DNA of 7,001 bases from positions 1 to 7,001 of the forward strand of contig PWNO01000263.1 of assembly GCA_003557765.1 (NCBI GenBank), written 5' to 3'. How positions within the stretch are numbered: position 1 is the stretch's first letter; each line of letters starts with the position of its first letter. This document shows, piece by piece, positions 1 to 6,328 of the stretch. This stretch comes from Bacteroidales bacterium. Its GTDB lineage: Bacteria; Bacteroidota; Bacteroidia; Bacteroidales; UBA7960. Below the pieces are notes generated by a model. It had not been told where the DNA came from. It did no database searches and worked only from the letters and a program-made list of their open reading frames with translations. Both the position numbers and the translations under genes were made by a program.

Positions 1-822
1 ATGGTAACCGCGATAGGTGCCCCAGTATTGCATCAACCGAAATAATGCTGCCGGGCCGATTTGTCTGGTCAGTTTTCCCTCACGACGGGCACGGATCATG
101 TCTTGGGTCGCTGATGCAACCCAATAGCGAAGAAAGTGAAAAAAAGAAAATTTGCTGTTTGGCAAAATGCGTTTTAGTGCAATCGCTTCACGTTGATAAC
201 GTTTGTAAACCTGCTGAAAAGTCTCATTGTGTTGATGGATAACTTCAGCCTCAGCGACATAAGCGATATCATATCCAGACTCCATCACCCAGCTGCTCCA
301 GGCTAAATCTTCTAAACCGGTCAGGTTTTCATCATAGTGTTGCTGCTCCCACAGGTTGCGGCGGATGGCGGCATTGGCATTGTGAGAATAGGGGTGTGCT
401 TGCTGCAGGACAGAATGATCCGGGAAGTATTTACGAAAGAATTGATGCTCGGAGTAGTGGTTGGTTTTACCACCGCGCTGCTTACCGTAGCTTAGGGCAA
501 CTTGTTCGTTACGAAAAGGTTTTGTTAAATGTTCGAGCCAATCTGGGTAGATGGGATAGCAGTGAGCACTGGTGATTACCACGAATTGCCCCGAAGCGGC
601 AGCGATACCCAAGTTTAGAGAGCGACCAAAGGTGAAGTCCTTTGGTCTGATGTGCACGACTTTCACGGGATATTTGGCGGCAATGGTTAAGGTCTTATCA
701 GTTGAGCCAGAATCAACCAGGATAATTTCAGGATTGGGATAGGTTTGCTGATTAATTCCGTAGAGCAACCGGCCAATGTGCCGCTCTTCATTGAAGGCTC
801 GAATAACAATAGAAATGGACAT
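1..822 (-). CDS. Family 2 glycosyltransferase, C-terminus cut off by window edge
   Basis: The protein is read by translating the complement from 822 down to position 1; 274 codons are present with no stop, so the gene continues beyond the window. It begins MSISIVIRAFNEERHIGRLL, a typical GT-A (GT2) N-terminus, followed by VDSGSTDKT (residues 36-44), which is the nucleotide-sugar binding strand. The usual DxD position reads TSAHCYP (84-90), a variant known in one GT2 subgroup. GLEDLAW (169-175) supplies the acidic residues of the catalytic region, and HNETFQQVYKRYQREA (198-213) matches a conserved C-terminal segment. No signal peptide is seen, so a cytoplasmic enzyme adding a sugar to a lipid-linked glycan is likely. 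Donor and acceptor cannot be told. An in-frame ATG at 846 adds eight residues (MYGKITSN) and has AAGG 11 bases upstream. The 822 start fits the family better but has only a weak ribosome site. GC is near 50%, higher than in the next three genes. Confidence 0.9.
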   Translation of the reverse strand, partial: MSISIVIRAFNEERHIGRLLYGINQQTYPNPEIILVDSGSTDKTLTIAAKYPVKVVHIRPKDFTFGRSLNLGIAAASGQFVVITSAHCYPIYPDWLEHLTKPFRNEQVALSYGKQRGGKTNHYSEHQFFRKYFPDHSVLQQAHPYSHNANAAIRRNLWEQQHYDENLTGLEDLAWSSWVMESGYDIAYVAEAEVIHQHNETFQQVYKRYQREAIALKRILPNSKFSFFHFLRYWVASATQDMIRARREGKLTRQIGPAALFRLMQYWGTYRGYH

Positions 823-877
823 ATTACTGGTGATTTTACCGTACATTAATCGAAAAACCTTATAAAGAACTTGCCTT

Positions 878-883
878 ATTATA
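878..883 (-). promoter_or_regulatory. Possible -10 element for the GT2 gene
   Basis: The complement reads TATAAT exactly, about 32 to 56 bases upstream of the two candidate starts of the leftward glycosyltransferase. No good -35 hexamer lies 16-18 bases further upstream, and the spacer is very AT-rich, so the match may be chance. Confidence 0.2.
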
Positions 884-1043
884 ATTATTAAACGATCAAA
901 ATCATTAAATCTGGTATTCTTAAAATGAATTGAGTTTACACTTGTAGCTTATCTAATGTAAATATTGTTAAACTTTAGCCAATATTATTCTGAATAAAAC
1001 TTTGAAGAATTTAATATTAAAAAGGGTAAGATAGCTCTCTCTA

Positions 1044-1071
1044 AGCGTTGAGTTTCATGAAACTCAACGCT
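1044..1071. repeat. Perfect 28-base palindrome in the divergent spacer
   Basis: The sequence is AGCGTTGAGTTTCA followed directly by its exact reverse complement, giving 14 bases per arm with no loop and no mismatch. It lies 222 bases upstream of the leftward glycosyltransferase start and 49 bases upstream of the rightward ATP-grasp start. There is no run of T on either side, so it does not look like an intrinsic terminator. It could be an operator for a dimeric regulator, a strong hairpin in the leader of the ATP-grasp mRNA, or a relic of a mobile element. The palindrome itself is certain; its role is unknown. Confidence 0.85.
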
Positions 1072-1108
1072 GTAATAATGATCTAAAATATTAACTTGTT
1101 TAATAATC

Positions 1109-1112
1109 GGAG
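1109..1112 (+). promoter_or_regulatory. Ribosome binding site of the ATP-grasp gene
   Basis: GGAG lies eight bases before the ATG at 1121. It supports that start over the internal ATG at codon 9. Confidence 0.7.
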
Positions 1113-1120
1113 ATAACCAC

Positions 1121-2188
1121 ATGACTTCAAGATGGACTAATAGAATGAATCTGATTATTGATTCATCACGGAAATCCTTAAGAGAGTTTCGTCATCATCA
1201 TATTCACAAAAAAAGAGCATTTAGATATATCGAATTATTGGAACTACAAAACGGTTGGAAGTTGTCTCTACAAATGAAGAAAGAAGCAGATGACTATGCC
1301 ATAGATGTGTTTGGGAAAAAGGAATATGCACCCTGGCTTTATTTTTACTCGGTTTTTCGGGGTGAATTCAAGGATGGTTGGATTCCATTAAATTATTACA
1401 GTGCCTATGTTTTACCGGATTATGCGTTAACCAGAGTCTCGGAAATGAAAACATTTTCAAAAGTGGTGTTGAAAACCGATAAGCTCCCTGATATTGCATA
1501 CTATCTGGATGGGAGGTTTTATGACAAGAATTATTCAGTTATTACAATTTCAGAATTACATTCGATGGTTGAAAATAATTATGGAAAAGTTTTTGTTAAA
1601 CGGGATCATTCTTTACGAGGTTTAGATGTCCATAAGCTTGGGCCTGAAAAGATTAGGGAATCAGTTTTTCAGCAAATCGGAAACTGTGTGATTCAATATC
1701 CAGTTCAACAACATCCATTTTTTGCTGAAATGCATCCATTTTCAACAGCTACATTGAGGATAGTTACAGTAAAAAATCTGGAAGGTCAAGTTGAGGATAG
1801 AGCTTCTTTACTTAAGATTGGGGTAAATGAAAACGAGTGGTATCAATCTTCAAACTGTGTTTGGGTAGGCATTATTAACAAAACTGGAGAGTTAGATTCA
1901 AACGGCTATACACCAAATTATAAACAGATTTCAAAGCATCCTACATCGAAAGTCTTATTTGAAACGAAAATTGTTCCAAATTATTCAGATGCAGTGGAAA
2001 TCTGCACTAAACTTCATGCTACTATTCCACATTTCCCCATCATTGGATGGGATGTTGCCATCGACCACCGGAACCAGATAAAAGTTCTAGAATGGAACGC
2101 TGGTATTCCTCATCCTGCTATTGAATTTATAGAGCCAGTATTGGGACCTTGTTTTTCCGGTTTAGGATGGGAAGATTTGTCTAAGTGA
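1121..2188 (+). CDS. Sugar-transfer-associated ATP-grasp protein
   Basis: This 355-residue protein matches the ATP-grasp group often found in polysaccharide clusters (Pfam ATPgrasp_ST type). ATP-grasp enzymes join a carboxylate to an amine or thiol using ATP. Visible signs are the ATP-binding lysine strand VFVKRDHSLRG (157-167, K160), a hinge-like segment VIQYPVQQHP (190-199), the substrate-side strand STATLRIVTV (208-217), and the metal-binding end GWDVAI (309-314, D311) with VLEWNAG (322-328, E324 and N326). The C-terminus HPAIEFIEPVLGP is also family-like. There is no signal peptide or membrane segment, so it should be cytoplasmic. It is the only rightward gene in the window; it stands alone between a divergent and a convergent gene, with its own ribosome site. 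Members of this family may attach amino acids or similar groups to sugars; the actual substrate here is unknown. AT-rich like the two genes to its right. Confidence 0.85.
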   Translation: MTSRWTNRMNLIIDSSRKSLREFRHHHIHKKRAFRYIELLELQNGWKLSLQMKKEADDYAIDVFGKKEYAPWLYFYSVFRGEFKDGWIPLNYYSAYVLPDYALTRVSEMKTFSKVVLKTDKLPDIAYYLDGRFYDKNYSVITISELHSMVENNYGKVFVKRDHSLRGLDVHKLGPEKIRESVFQQIGNCVIQYPVQQHPFFAEMHPFSTATLRIVTVKNLEGQVEDRASLLKIGVNENEWYQSSNCVWVGIINKTGELDSNGYTPNYKQISKHPTSKVLFETKIVPNYSDAVEICTKLHATIPHFPIIGWDVAIDHRNQIKVLEWNAGIPHPAIEFIEPVLGPCFSGLGWEDLSK

Positions 2189-2311
2189 GACTGCTGGACA
2201 ATTTGTTAATATCATTCAATATAGCAACAAAACAACTGTTCAAGCAAATATTGAGTTTTATACTTTTTTACCAAATTGACTGACGATAATAAATATTAAT
2301 CGAATATTTTG

Positions 2312-3727
2312 TTAGTTTTCAGTAATATCTTCGATGTATTGTTGTCTCTTTTGAATTGCATCAATTCTTGAATTTGTTTTATCAATCAATCTGACAATGA
2401 TTGGAATTGCTTTTTCAAGATTTAATCCATCATATGGGACCCAATGTTCTTCGGGGTCTGGTAAAGGTTCGAAAAAAATTTTTCCATTTTCTCTTTTTAA
2501 ATACTTTGATGCAATTTCCTTTTCATAGGGCAGGTTCATGTTTATAATATCGTATCTCTGCCTGGGTGAAAGCAAAGAATATTTTTCAAAAGGTTGCTTT
2601 TTAAAACTATCATCTAAGAGAGTTGTAAAGAGATCAAATAAATCGTTATCATGAACATCCTTATACAACTCATGACAAAGGTTTAAGACTTCCAAGACAT
2701 CTCGGTTAAATCCAAGATTTAATGAAAGGTTAGTTTCTTCAGTTTCATTCCAATGGTTAGCTAAATAATCAATATCGATACAGGCTAGGAAATCAGCAAT
2801 TAATCCATCTTGTAGCTGTTGTTTTTCATAAGGGCGGACGATGATATTCTCTTTACCTATAATTTCAGCTAAAAGATTTAGTCGGACTAAAATATAATTA
2901 AGCCTACTACTCAACTTAGGGGTTTTGATATATTGCTCGAAGCTGCCAGTTGTTTTCAACCCCCATTGCTTCCAGGCTGATTCACACCAATAATCAACTC
3001 GTCTTAGATAACATATTATCTTAGGTTGAAAGATTGTTTTCTTTTGAGTGATTTTTCTGATTAGATTAACGAAATCTTGGTCGAACAACCAATTCTCATA
3101 ACTTAACACAATTTTATTAATTGATTTTTTATTGGCATAACCAATAACTCGTTTCATGTTATCAATTATCAGGCTTTCATCACTTATGCCCTCCTGATAC
3201 CATTCACCGTGGTTATGACAACGGCCCGATTCGAGGATTTCGGAATAAAGGTTGGGATATAAAGTATTGTGATCATAAAAAAGTAAATTTCTGTTGACAT
3301 CAAGGAAATTTTGAATAAATGATGTACCCGTTTTTAAATCTCCGACATGAAAAAAAAGATGATTTTCATTTTTTACTTGTCCAGAGAAGTTATTCTTGGT
3401 TTTGTATTGTGTTTTGGAATGAATTCTATTGGTTTCTAATGGTTTCCCTTTAAATGTTGGTAATTTATTGTGTTGTTTTTTTGATTTACGAATGGCGTGT
3501 ACTAAAGGGTTTATTCCAAGGTTTTTCACTTCTGGATTTTTTTCAACATAGCTCGTTGTATCGAAGTGGGGGGATGGATTTCTGCCTTCTCTCCATCCGA
3601 AGCAAACATAATGCCATAGAGGATTTATATCAGCTTTTCTTATATCTGGGTAAACTTTTAAATAATAGTACTTATCAAATTTCTTACCAAAAAGGATGAT
3701 TAGGTAATCAGTGAGGAGCTTTATCAT
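2312..3727 (-). CDS. Sulfotransferase with N-terminal FD/YY/NPL repeats
   Basis: The 471-residue protein has two parts. Residues 17-79 hold two copies of a short repeat, FDKYYYLKVYPDIR..NPLWHY and FDTTSYVEKNPEVK..NPLVHA, joined by GWREGRNPSPH. Such repeats are known at the ends of glycan-modifying enzymes. After a polar linker (about 80-120) comes a sulfotransferase domain. HVGDLKTGTSFIQ (127-139) is the phosphosulfate-binding loop, YENW (210-213) and YLRRVDYWCESAWKQ (240-254) form the 3'-phosphate site, and IIVRPYEKQQL (295-305) is a conserved later segment. It most likely transfers sulfate from PAPS to a glycan in the cytoplasm. No signal peptide is seen. It is the second gene of a pair: its start overlaps the end of the upstream glycosyltransferase by 20 bases, and its own ribosome site is weak (AGAAAG), so translational coupling is likely. 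The acceptor is unknown, and a role on a non-glycan acceptor cannot be excluded. Line-by-line GC is near 30%. Confidence 0.85.
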   Translation of the reverse strand: MIKLLTDYLIILFGKKFDKYYYLKVYPDIRKADINPLWHYVCFGWREGRNPSPHFDTTSYVEKNPEVKNLGINPLVHAIRKSKKQHNKLPTFKGKPLETNRIHSKTQYKTKNNFSGQVKNENHLFFHVGDLKTGTSFIQNFLDVNRNLLFYDHNTLYPNLYSEILESGRCHNHGEWYQEGISDESLIIDNMKRVIGYANKKSINKIVLSYENWLFDQDFVNLIRKITQKKTIFQPKIICYLRRVDYWCESAWKQWGLKTTGSFEQYIKTPKLSSRLNYILVRLNLLAEIIGKENIIVRPYEKQQLQDGLIADFLACIDIDYLANHWNETEETNLSLNLGFNRDVLEVLNLCHELYKDVHDNDLFDLFTTLLDDSFKKQPFEKYSLLSPRQRYDIINMNLPYEKEIASKYLKRENGKIFFEPLPDPEEHWVPYDGLNLEKAIPIIVRLIDKTNSRIDAIQKRQQYIEDITEN

Positions 3728-4934
3728 TAATTAACTTTCTGACTAAATTGGCGAATTTCCTGATCGGTCTTGTTAATCTCCAACTTTTACTCGTTGCATA
3801 AAAAAGCACTTCTTGTTCGAGATCTGTTGATAACAACATTGTTGGTGATTTTTTAACCTGTTTGACTTGTTGTCGATTTATTTGATCCTCTAAGTTTTTT
3901 TGAATATTAAGTAATCTAAGGGTTTCATTATGGGTTCTTTTAATCAATGGGTTTCTATCATGAATTTTCGCAAAATCTATATCATTGAGCTCAGATATTT
4001 GATCAAACAATCGATGAATGTTTTTTTCAAGCGAGAAATTATTAAAACAATAATCAGAAAGGAAACGTAAATTTTCCAAATTGCGTTGATAATTACTGGT
4101 GATATCTTCAAATAATTCTCTGCCACTTAGGTTCCGATTGATAGCCCTCCCTGAAAAATTATAAGTTTCTGATTCATTTAGATTATCTTGGGTGATATAA
4201 CCCGGACCTCCAAAATGATCATAACAATAAAATGGAACTTTAGTAGAGAAACAATATTGTGCTGTCTTTCCTATAGAAATCACTAAATCATATTTTATTA
4301 GTATTGCAGGATCTACAAAGATTTGTTTCCCTCCAAAACCAATGAAATCAGTGGAAATCCCAATTGACGAGAAAATTAAAGATAACTCATGAAGTTCTTT
4401 TGGTGGATGATTCGATATTATTGCTATTTTTGCTGGGGTTGTTGAGTATTTAACCTTCTGTTGAGAAAAAAAGGATTTAGGAGCAAAATTTGGAAAATAA
4501 AAAATTTTATTTTTACTCACTCCCTCAGAAGTTAACACATCTGTATTTCCCCTGCTGTTTGAGAGAATGTAACTGAGCTGATCGTGATAGAAAGGTGGTG
4601 TTGCCAAAGGAGAAAAGGGGCCTAAACAGCTGTAAATCATTTTTGCTGGTCGGGGATTCGTATTGAATATGATGTGGTTTACTGTATGAATATGGTGTGT
4701 CCAAAATAAATCATAATCACTAAAAGCCGGCTTTTCAATTAGAAGGTTGGTTACCTTAATATTCCTTTTCTCGAATAAGGCTTTCATTGGGTTGTCATAA
4801 AAGAATGTGGCCACATCTGTTGAATGACCAAGTTCTAATAATTCATCACATAACTGTAGAGTATTAATCTCAGATCCAGTAAAGTTCTTTAAGAAAAAAT
4901 TGGTAATTAAAATATTCATTATTTCAATAATCAT
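3708..4934 (-). CDS. GT-B type (GT4-like) glycosyltransferase
   Basis: A 408-residue protein with the two-domain layout of GT-B glycosyltransferases. The N-terminal domain starts MNILITNFFLKNFTGSE and continues INTLQLCDELLELGHSTDVAT (through residue 42), the usual acceptor-domain opening. ILSNSRGNTDVL (123-134) and KIFYFPNF (143-150) mark the end of that domain. IAIISNHPPKELHEL (169-183) opens the second domain, and YDLVISIGKTAQ (215-226) with YDHFGGPGYIT (238-248) forms the donor pocket region. The classic E..xE motif is not evident. The tail SKSWRLTRPIRKF (382-394) is a segment shared by many glycan-cluster proteins. Codon 6 (ATG at 4919) may be the true start, as the family usually begins MNIL; neither start has a good ribosome site. 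It is the first gene of a leftward pair, overlapping the sulfotransferase gene by 20 bases. Sugar donor and acceptor are unknown. Confidence 0.8.
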   Translation of the reverse strand: MIIEIMNILITNFFLKNFTGSEINTLQLCDELLELGHSTDVATFFYDNPMKALFEKRNIKVTNLLIEKPAFSDYDLFWTHHIHTVNHIIFNTNPRPAKMIYSCLGPFSPLATPPFYHDQLSYILSNSRGNTDVLTSEGVSKNKIFYFPNFAPKSFFSQQKVKYSTTPAKIAIISNHPPKELHELSLIFSSIGISTDFIGFGGKQIFVDPAILIKYDLVISIGKTAQYCFSTKVPFYCYDHFGGPGYITQDNLNESETYNFSGRAINRNLSGRELFEDITSNYQRNLENLRFLSDYCFNNFSLEKNIHRLFDQISELNDIDFAKIHDRNPLIKRTHNETLRLLNIQKNLEDQINRQQVKQVKKSPTMLLSTDLEQEVLFYATSKSWRLTRPIRKFANLVRKLINDKAPH

Positions 4935-4960
4935 TCACACAATGTTAGAAATAATATATC

Positions 4961-5052
4961 TCATCAGCCAGCAAGGGAATCGGGGGGGTGTGGCAGTTTC
5001 GCCGCTACACAAACTCCTCTCCTCTTCATTAGCAGGGTTGCCTGAGTAGTTA
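4961..5052. other. GC-rich structured island, possible relic insertion-sequence end
   Basis: This island stands out in an AT-rich spacer. On the complement it reads TGTAGCGGCGAAACTGCCAC from 5009, followed by a run of seven C and CGATTCCCTTGCTGG. GTGT at 5010-5007 can pair with ACAC, and GGC with GCC, giving a bulged hairpin with a GAAACT loop. From memory, the TGT-start and the GCAAACTGCCAC-like string recall the ends of IS21-family elements, but no transposase is next to it, and the interior would be only about 50 bases long before the glycosyltransferase gene starts. It may instead be a structured leader for that gene (4934, minus). Neither reading is proven. Confidence 0.3.
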
Positions 5053-5146
5053 GGAAATATTATGATTCACGAAAAAGATAATAAAAAACTCTTCATAAAG
5101 GATCAGAATACGATTGATGACTCACAGTTTATGATTAAATGCTAGT

Positions 5147-5172
5147 TATAACATCCGAAAAAAGCGGTTATA
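5147..5172 (-). terminator. Weak hairpin over the rmlD stop codon
   Basis: TATAAC at 5147-5152 pairs with GTTATA at 5167-5172, with an inner CG pairing and a T-rich loop on the leftward transcript. It overlaps the rmlD stop codon (5168-5170). There is no T tract after it, so it is at best a weak or Rho-assisted end and could be chance. Confidence 0.2.
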
Positions 5173-6046
5173 TTAGAAGAGACAATTTAAGCTCATGTTG
5201 CCATTCATTTATTCTTAATTGATACACGTGATTAAATTTGGTGCTGGTGATAGCTGAGAACAACGGCCGGTAAGCTGGATTAGGGAAATCTTGACTTTTT
5301 GCTGGGGATATCTTTGTAACCATCTGCTCTTCTTTATTTGGGTCAAGTCTTATGATCTCTCTGGCCCATTCATAACGACTGCATGAACCGTCAGAAGCCA
5401 GGTGGTACAAGCCTGTTTTTTCCTGTAGGTAATCCACTGGTGTACTCCGACCTTGGGCAATCACATGGGCAGTTACTTCAGCCAGTGATCGTGCCCAAGT
5501 GGGATTGCTGACCTGATCATCGACAATGTGCAAGCTTTCATACTGGCGTGCCCAACCATGGACTTTGGTGACAAAGCAAGGCCTACGCAGCGAGTAGACC
5601 CAGGCAGTGCGGAAGATCAGGTAGGTTCCGCCCACATCCTGGATGGCACGCTCCCCAGCCAGCTTGGTGGCGCCATAGACGTTGAGTGGGTTGGGGGTGT
5701 CTTCTTCGGTATAGGGTTCGCCCTTTGTGCCGTCGAAGACGTAATCAGTCGAGTAGTGGATCAGTGCAGCGCCGAGCTGTTTGGCTTCCTGCGCCAGGAT
5801 GCCGGGGCCAGTTCCGTTGATGGCCAGGGCCAATTCAGGTTCACTTTCGGCTTGATCGACGTCGGTATAAGCGGTGGCGTTGATGATCAGGTTGGGTTTG
5901 GCTTGATGGACAACTTGTCGAATGTTGCCTGGGTCAGACATATCGATGGTGGGATAGTCCAAAGCAGTAATGTCGCCTAATGGCAGGAGGCAGCGGTGAA
6001 GCTCCCATCCTACTTGGCCGGTATTTCCCAATAGTAGAATTTTCAT
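5168..6046 (-). CDS. rfbD: dTDP-4-dehydrorhamnose reductase (RmlD/RfbD)
   Basis: RmlD catalyses the last step of dTDP-L-rhamnose synthesis, the NAD(P)H-dependent reduction of dTDP-4-dehydro-L-rhamnose, in the cytoplasm. The 292-residue protein shows the whole family pattern: the nucleotide-binding GNTGQVG (7-13), NATAYTDVDQAESEPE (56-71), STDYVFDG (99-106), the catalytic YGATK (124-128; Y124, K128), FRTAWVYS (145-152) and VDDQVSNPTWAR (175-186). Length is normal. The start at 6046 is chosen because AAGGAAG lies nine bases before it and the family begins MKILL. A longer frame from a GTG at 6088 would add 14 residues encoded partly by repeat DNA. The usual partners rmlA, rmlB and rmlC are not in the window. 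The 5' part is GC-rich (about 60-65% in several lines) while the last 80 codons are much poorer (28-48%), hinting at a mosaic gene. Repeat arrays occupy its upstream region. Confidence 0.95.
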   Translation of the reverse strand: MKILLLGNTGQVGWELHRCLLPLGDITALDYPTIDMSDPGNIRQVVHQAKPNLIINATAYTDVDQAESEPELALAINGTGPGILAQEAKQLGAALIHYSTDYVFDGTKGEPYTEEDTPNPLNVYGATKLAGERAIQDVGGTYLIFRTAWVYSLRRPCFVTKVHGWARQYESLHIVDDQVSNPTWARSLAEVTAHVIAQGRSTPVDYLQEKTGLYHLASDGSCSRYEWAREIIRLDPNKEEQMVTKISPAKSQDFPNPAYRPLFSAITSTKFNHVYQLRINEWQHELKLSLLI

Positions 6047-6055
6047 AGGTAATGA

Positions 6056-6062
6056 CTTCCTT
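6056..6062 (-). promoter_or_regulatory. Ribosome binding site of rfbD
   Basis: The complement reads AAGGAAG, nine bases before the ATG at 6046. It decides the start against the longer GTG-initiated frame at 6088. Confidence 0.7.
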
Positions 6063-6070
6063 AAAAATAA

Positions 6071-6106
6071 TTTAAACACAAAGGACACAAAGGTTCACAA
6101 AGGAAA
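6071..6106. repeat. Array of 9-base units, copy A1
   Basis: Three tandem units ACACAAAGG, ACACAAAGG and TTCACAAAGG, spaced 9, 9 and 10 bases, preceded by TTTAA and followed by AAA. It begins 25 bases upstream of the rfbD start, where promoter elements would be expected. The same array occurs at 6189-6225 and 6967-7001, and inverted at 6463-6496. Confidence 0.85.
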
Positions 6107-6140
6107 AACAAAAAGATAAATAATTGTTAACCAAACATTA

Positions 6141-6224
6141 TTTTAACACAATACCCTGCGGGCACGATGAGGACACACATTTAAAGAATTTTAACACAAA
6201 GGACACTAAGAAACACGAAGGAAA
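6141..6224. repeat. 84-base direct repeat, left copy (R1)
   Basis: This stretch aligns without gaps to 6918-7001 with six mismatches (78/84 identical). It begins TTTTAACACAATACCC, contains the 22-base element B1, then TTTAAAGAATTTTAACACAA, and ends with an array of the 9-base units (copy A2, 6189-6225: ACACAAAGG, ACACTAAGA, AACACGAAGG). The two copies start 777 bases apart and lie on either side of the GxxExxY gene. Confidence 0.9.
6151..6172. repeat. 22-base element B1
   Basis: It starts ATA and has the core CCCTGCGGGCACGATGAGG. It sits between AACACA and ACAC, that is, inside what would otherwise be an ACACAAAGG-type array. Other copies are at 6267-6288, 6294-6315 and 6928-6949. GC content is far above its surroundings. 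Confidence 0.85.
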
Positions 6225-6266
6225 GATTCAAAAATAAAGACAAGAATATTAATCAGAAATTGTCCG

Positions 6267-6288
6267 ATACCCTGCGGGCACGATGAGG
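6267..6288. repeat. 22-base element B2
   Basis: Identical to B1 at all 22 positions and followed by ACACT. It starts 27 bases before B3, so the two form a tandem pair. Confidence 0.85.
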
Positions 6289-6293
6289 ACACT

Positions 6294-6315
6294 ATACCCT
6301 ACGGGCACGATGAGG
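6294..6315. repeat. 22-base element B3
   Basis: Differs from B1 by one base: CCCTACGGG instead of CCCTGCGGG, a change in the centre between the CCC and GGG. It is followed directly by TTCACAAAGGAAA, one 9-base-type unit, so here the element joins straight to array DNA. Confidence 0.85.
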
Positions 6316-6328
6316 TTCACAAAGGAAA

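Noticed and set aside
45..242. 65-codon plus-strand frame
   Set aside because: It lies opposite the well-supported family 2 glycosyltransferase and has no family-like motif.
930..964. Promoter for the ATP-grasp gene (TTGAGT, 18 bases, TAATGT)
   Set aside because: Both hexamers are weak and AT-rich DNA gives many such matches; a transcript start would be over 150 bases from the gene.
2189..2311. Terminator between the convergent ATP-grasp and sulfotransferase genes
   Set aside because: Only all-AT stems are present (for example AAATATT/AATATTT at 2291-2309) and TCAATAT/ATATTGA with a long loop; none is strong enough to call.
3454..3699. 81-codon plus-strand frame
   Set aside because: Antisense to the repeat part of the sulfotransferase gene; low-complexity product without motifs.
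4961..5052. Cobalamin or cyclic-di-GMP riboswitch
   Set aside because: GGGAATCGGGG and GGCAACCCTGC recall parts of these classes, but the other conserved boxes are missing.
5062..5145. 27-codon plus-strand frame with AGGA six bases upstream (MIHEKDNKK...)
   Set aside because: Very short, in an AT-rich spacer, with no promoter or homologue recognised; the ribosome-site match can be chance.
5528..5980. 150-codon plus-strand frame
   Set aside because: Antisense to the GC-rich part of rmlD, where long chance open frames are expected.
6047..6088. GTG start at 6088 extending rmlD by 14 residues
   Set aside because: The extension is partly encoded by repeat DNA, and the ATG at 6046 has a good ribosome site and the family N-terminus.
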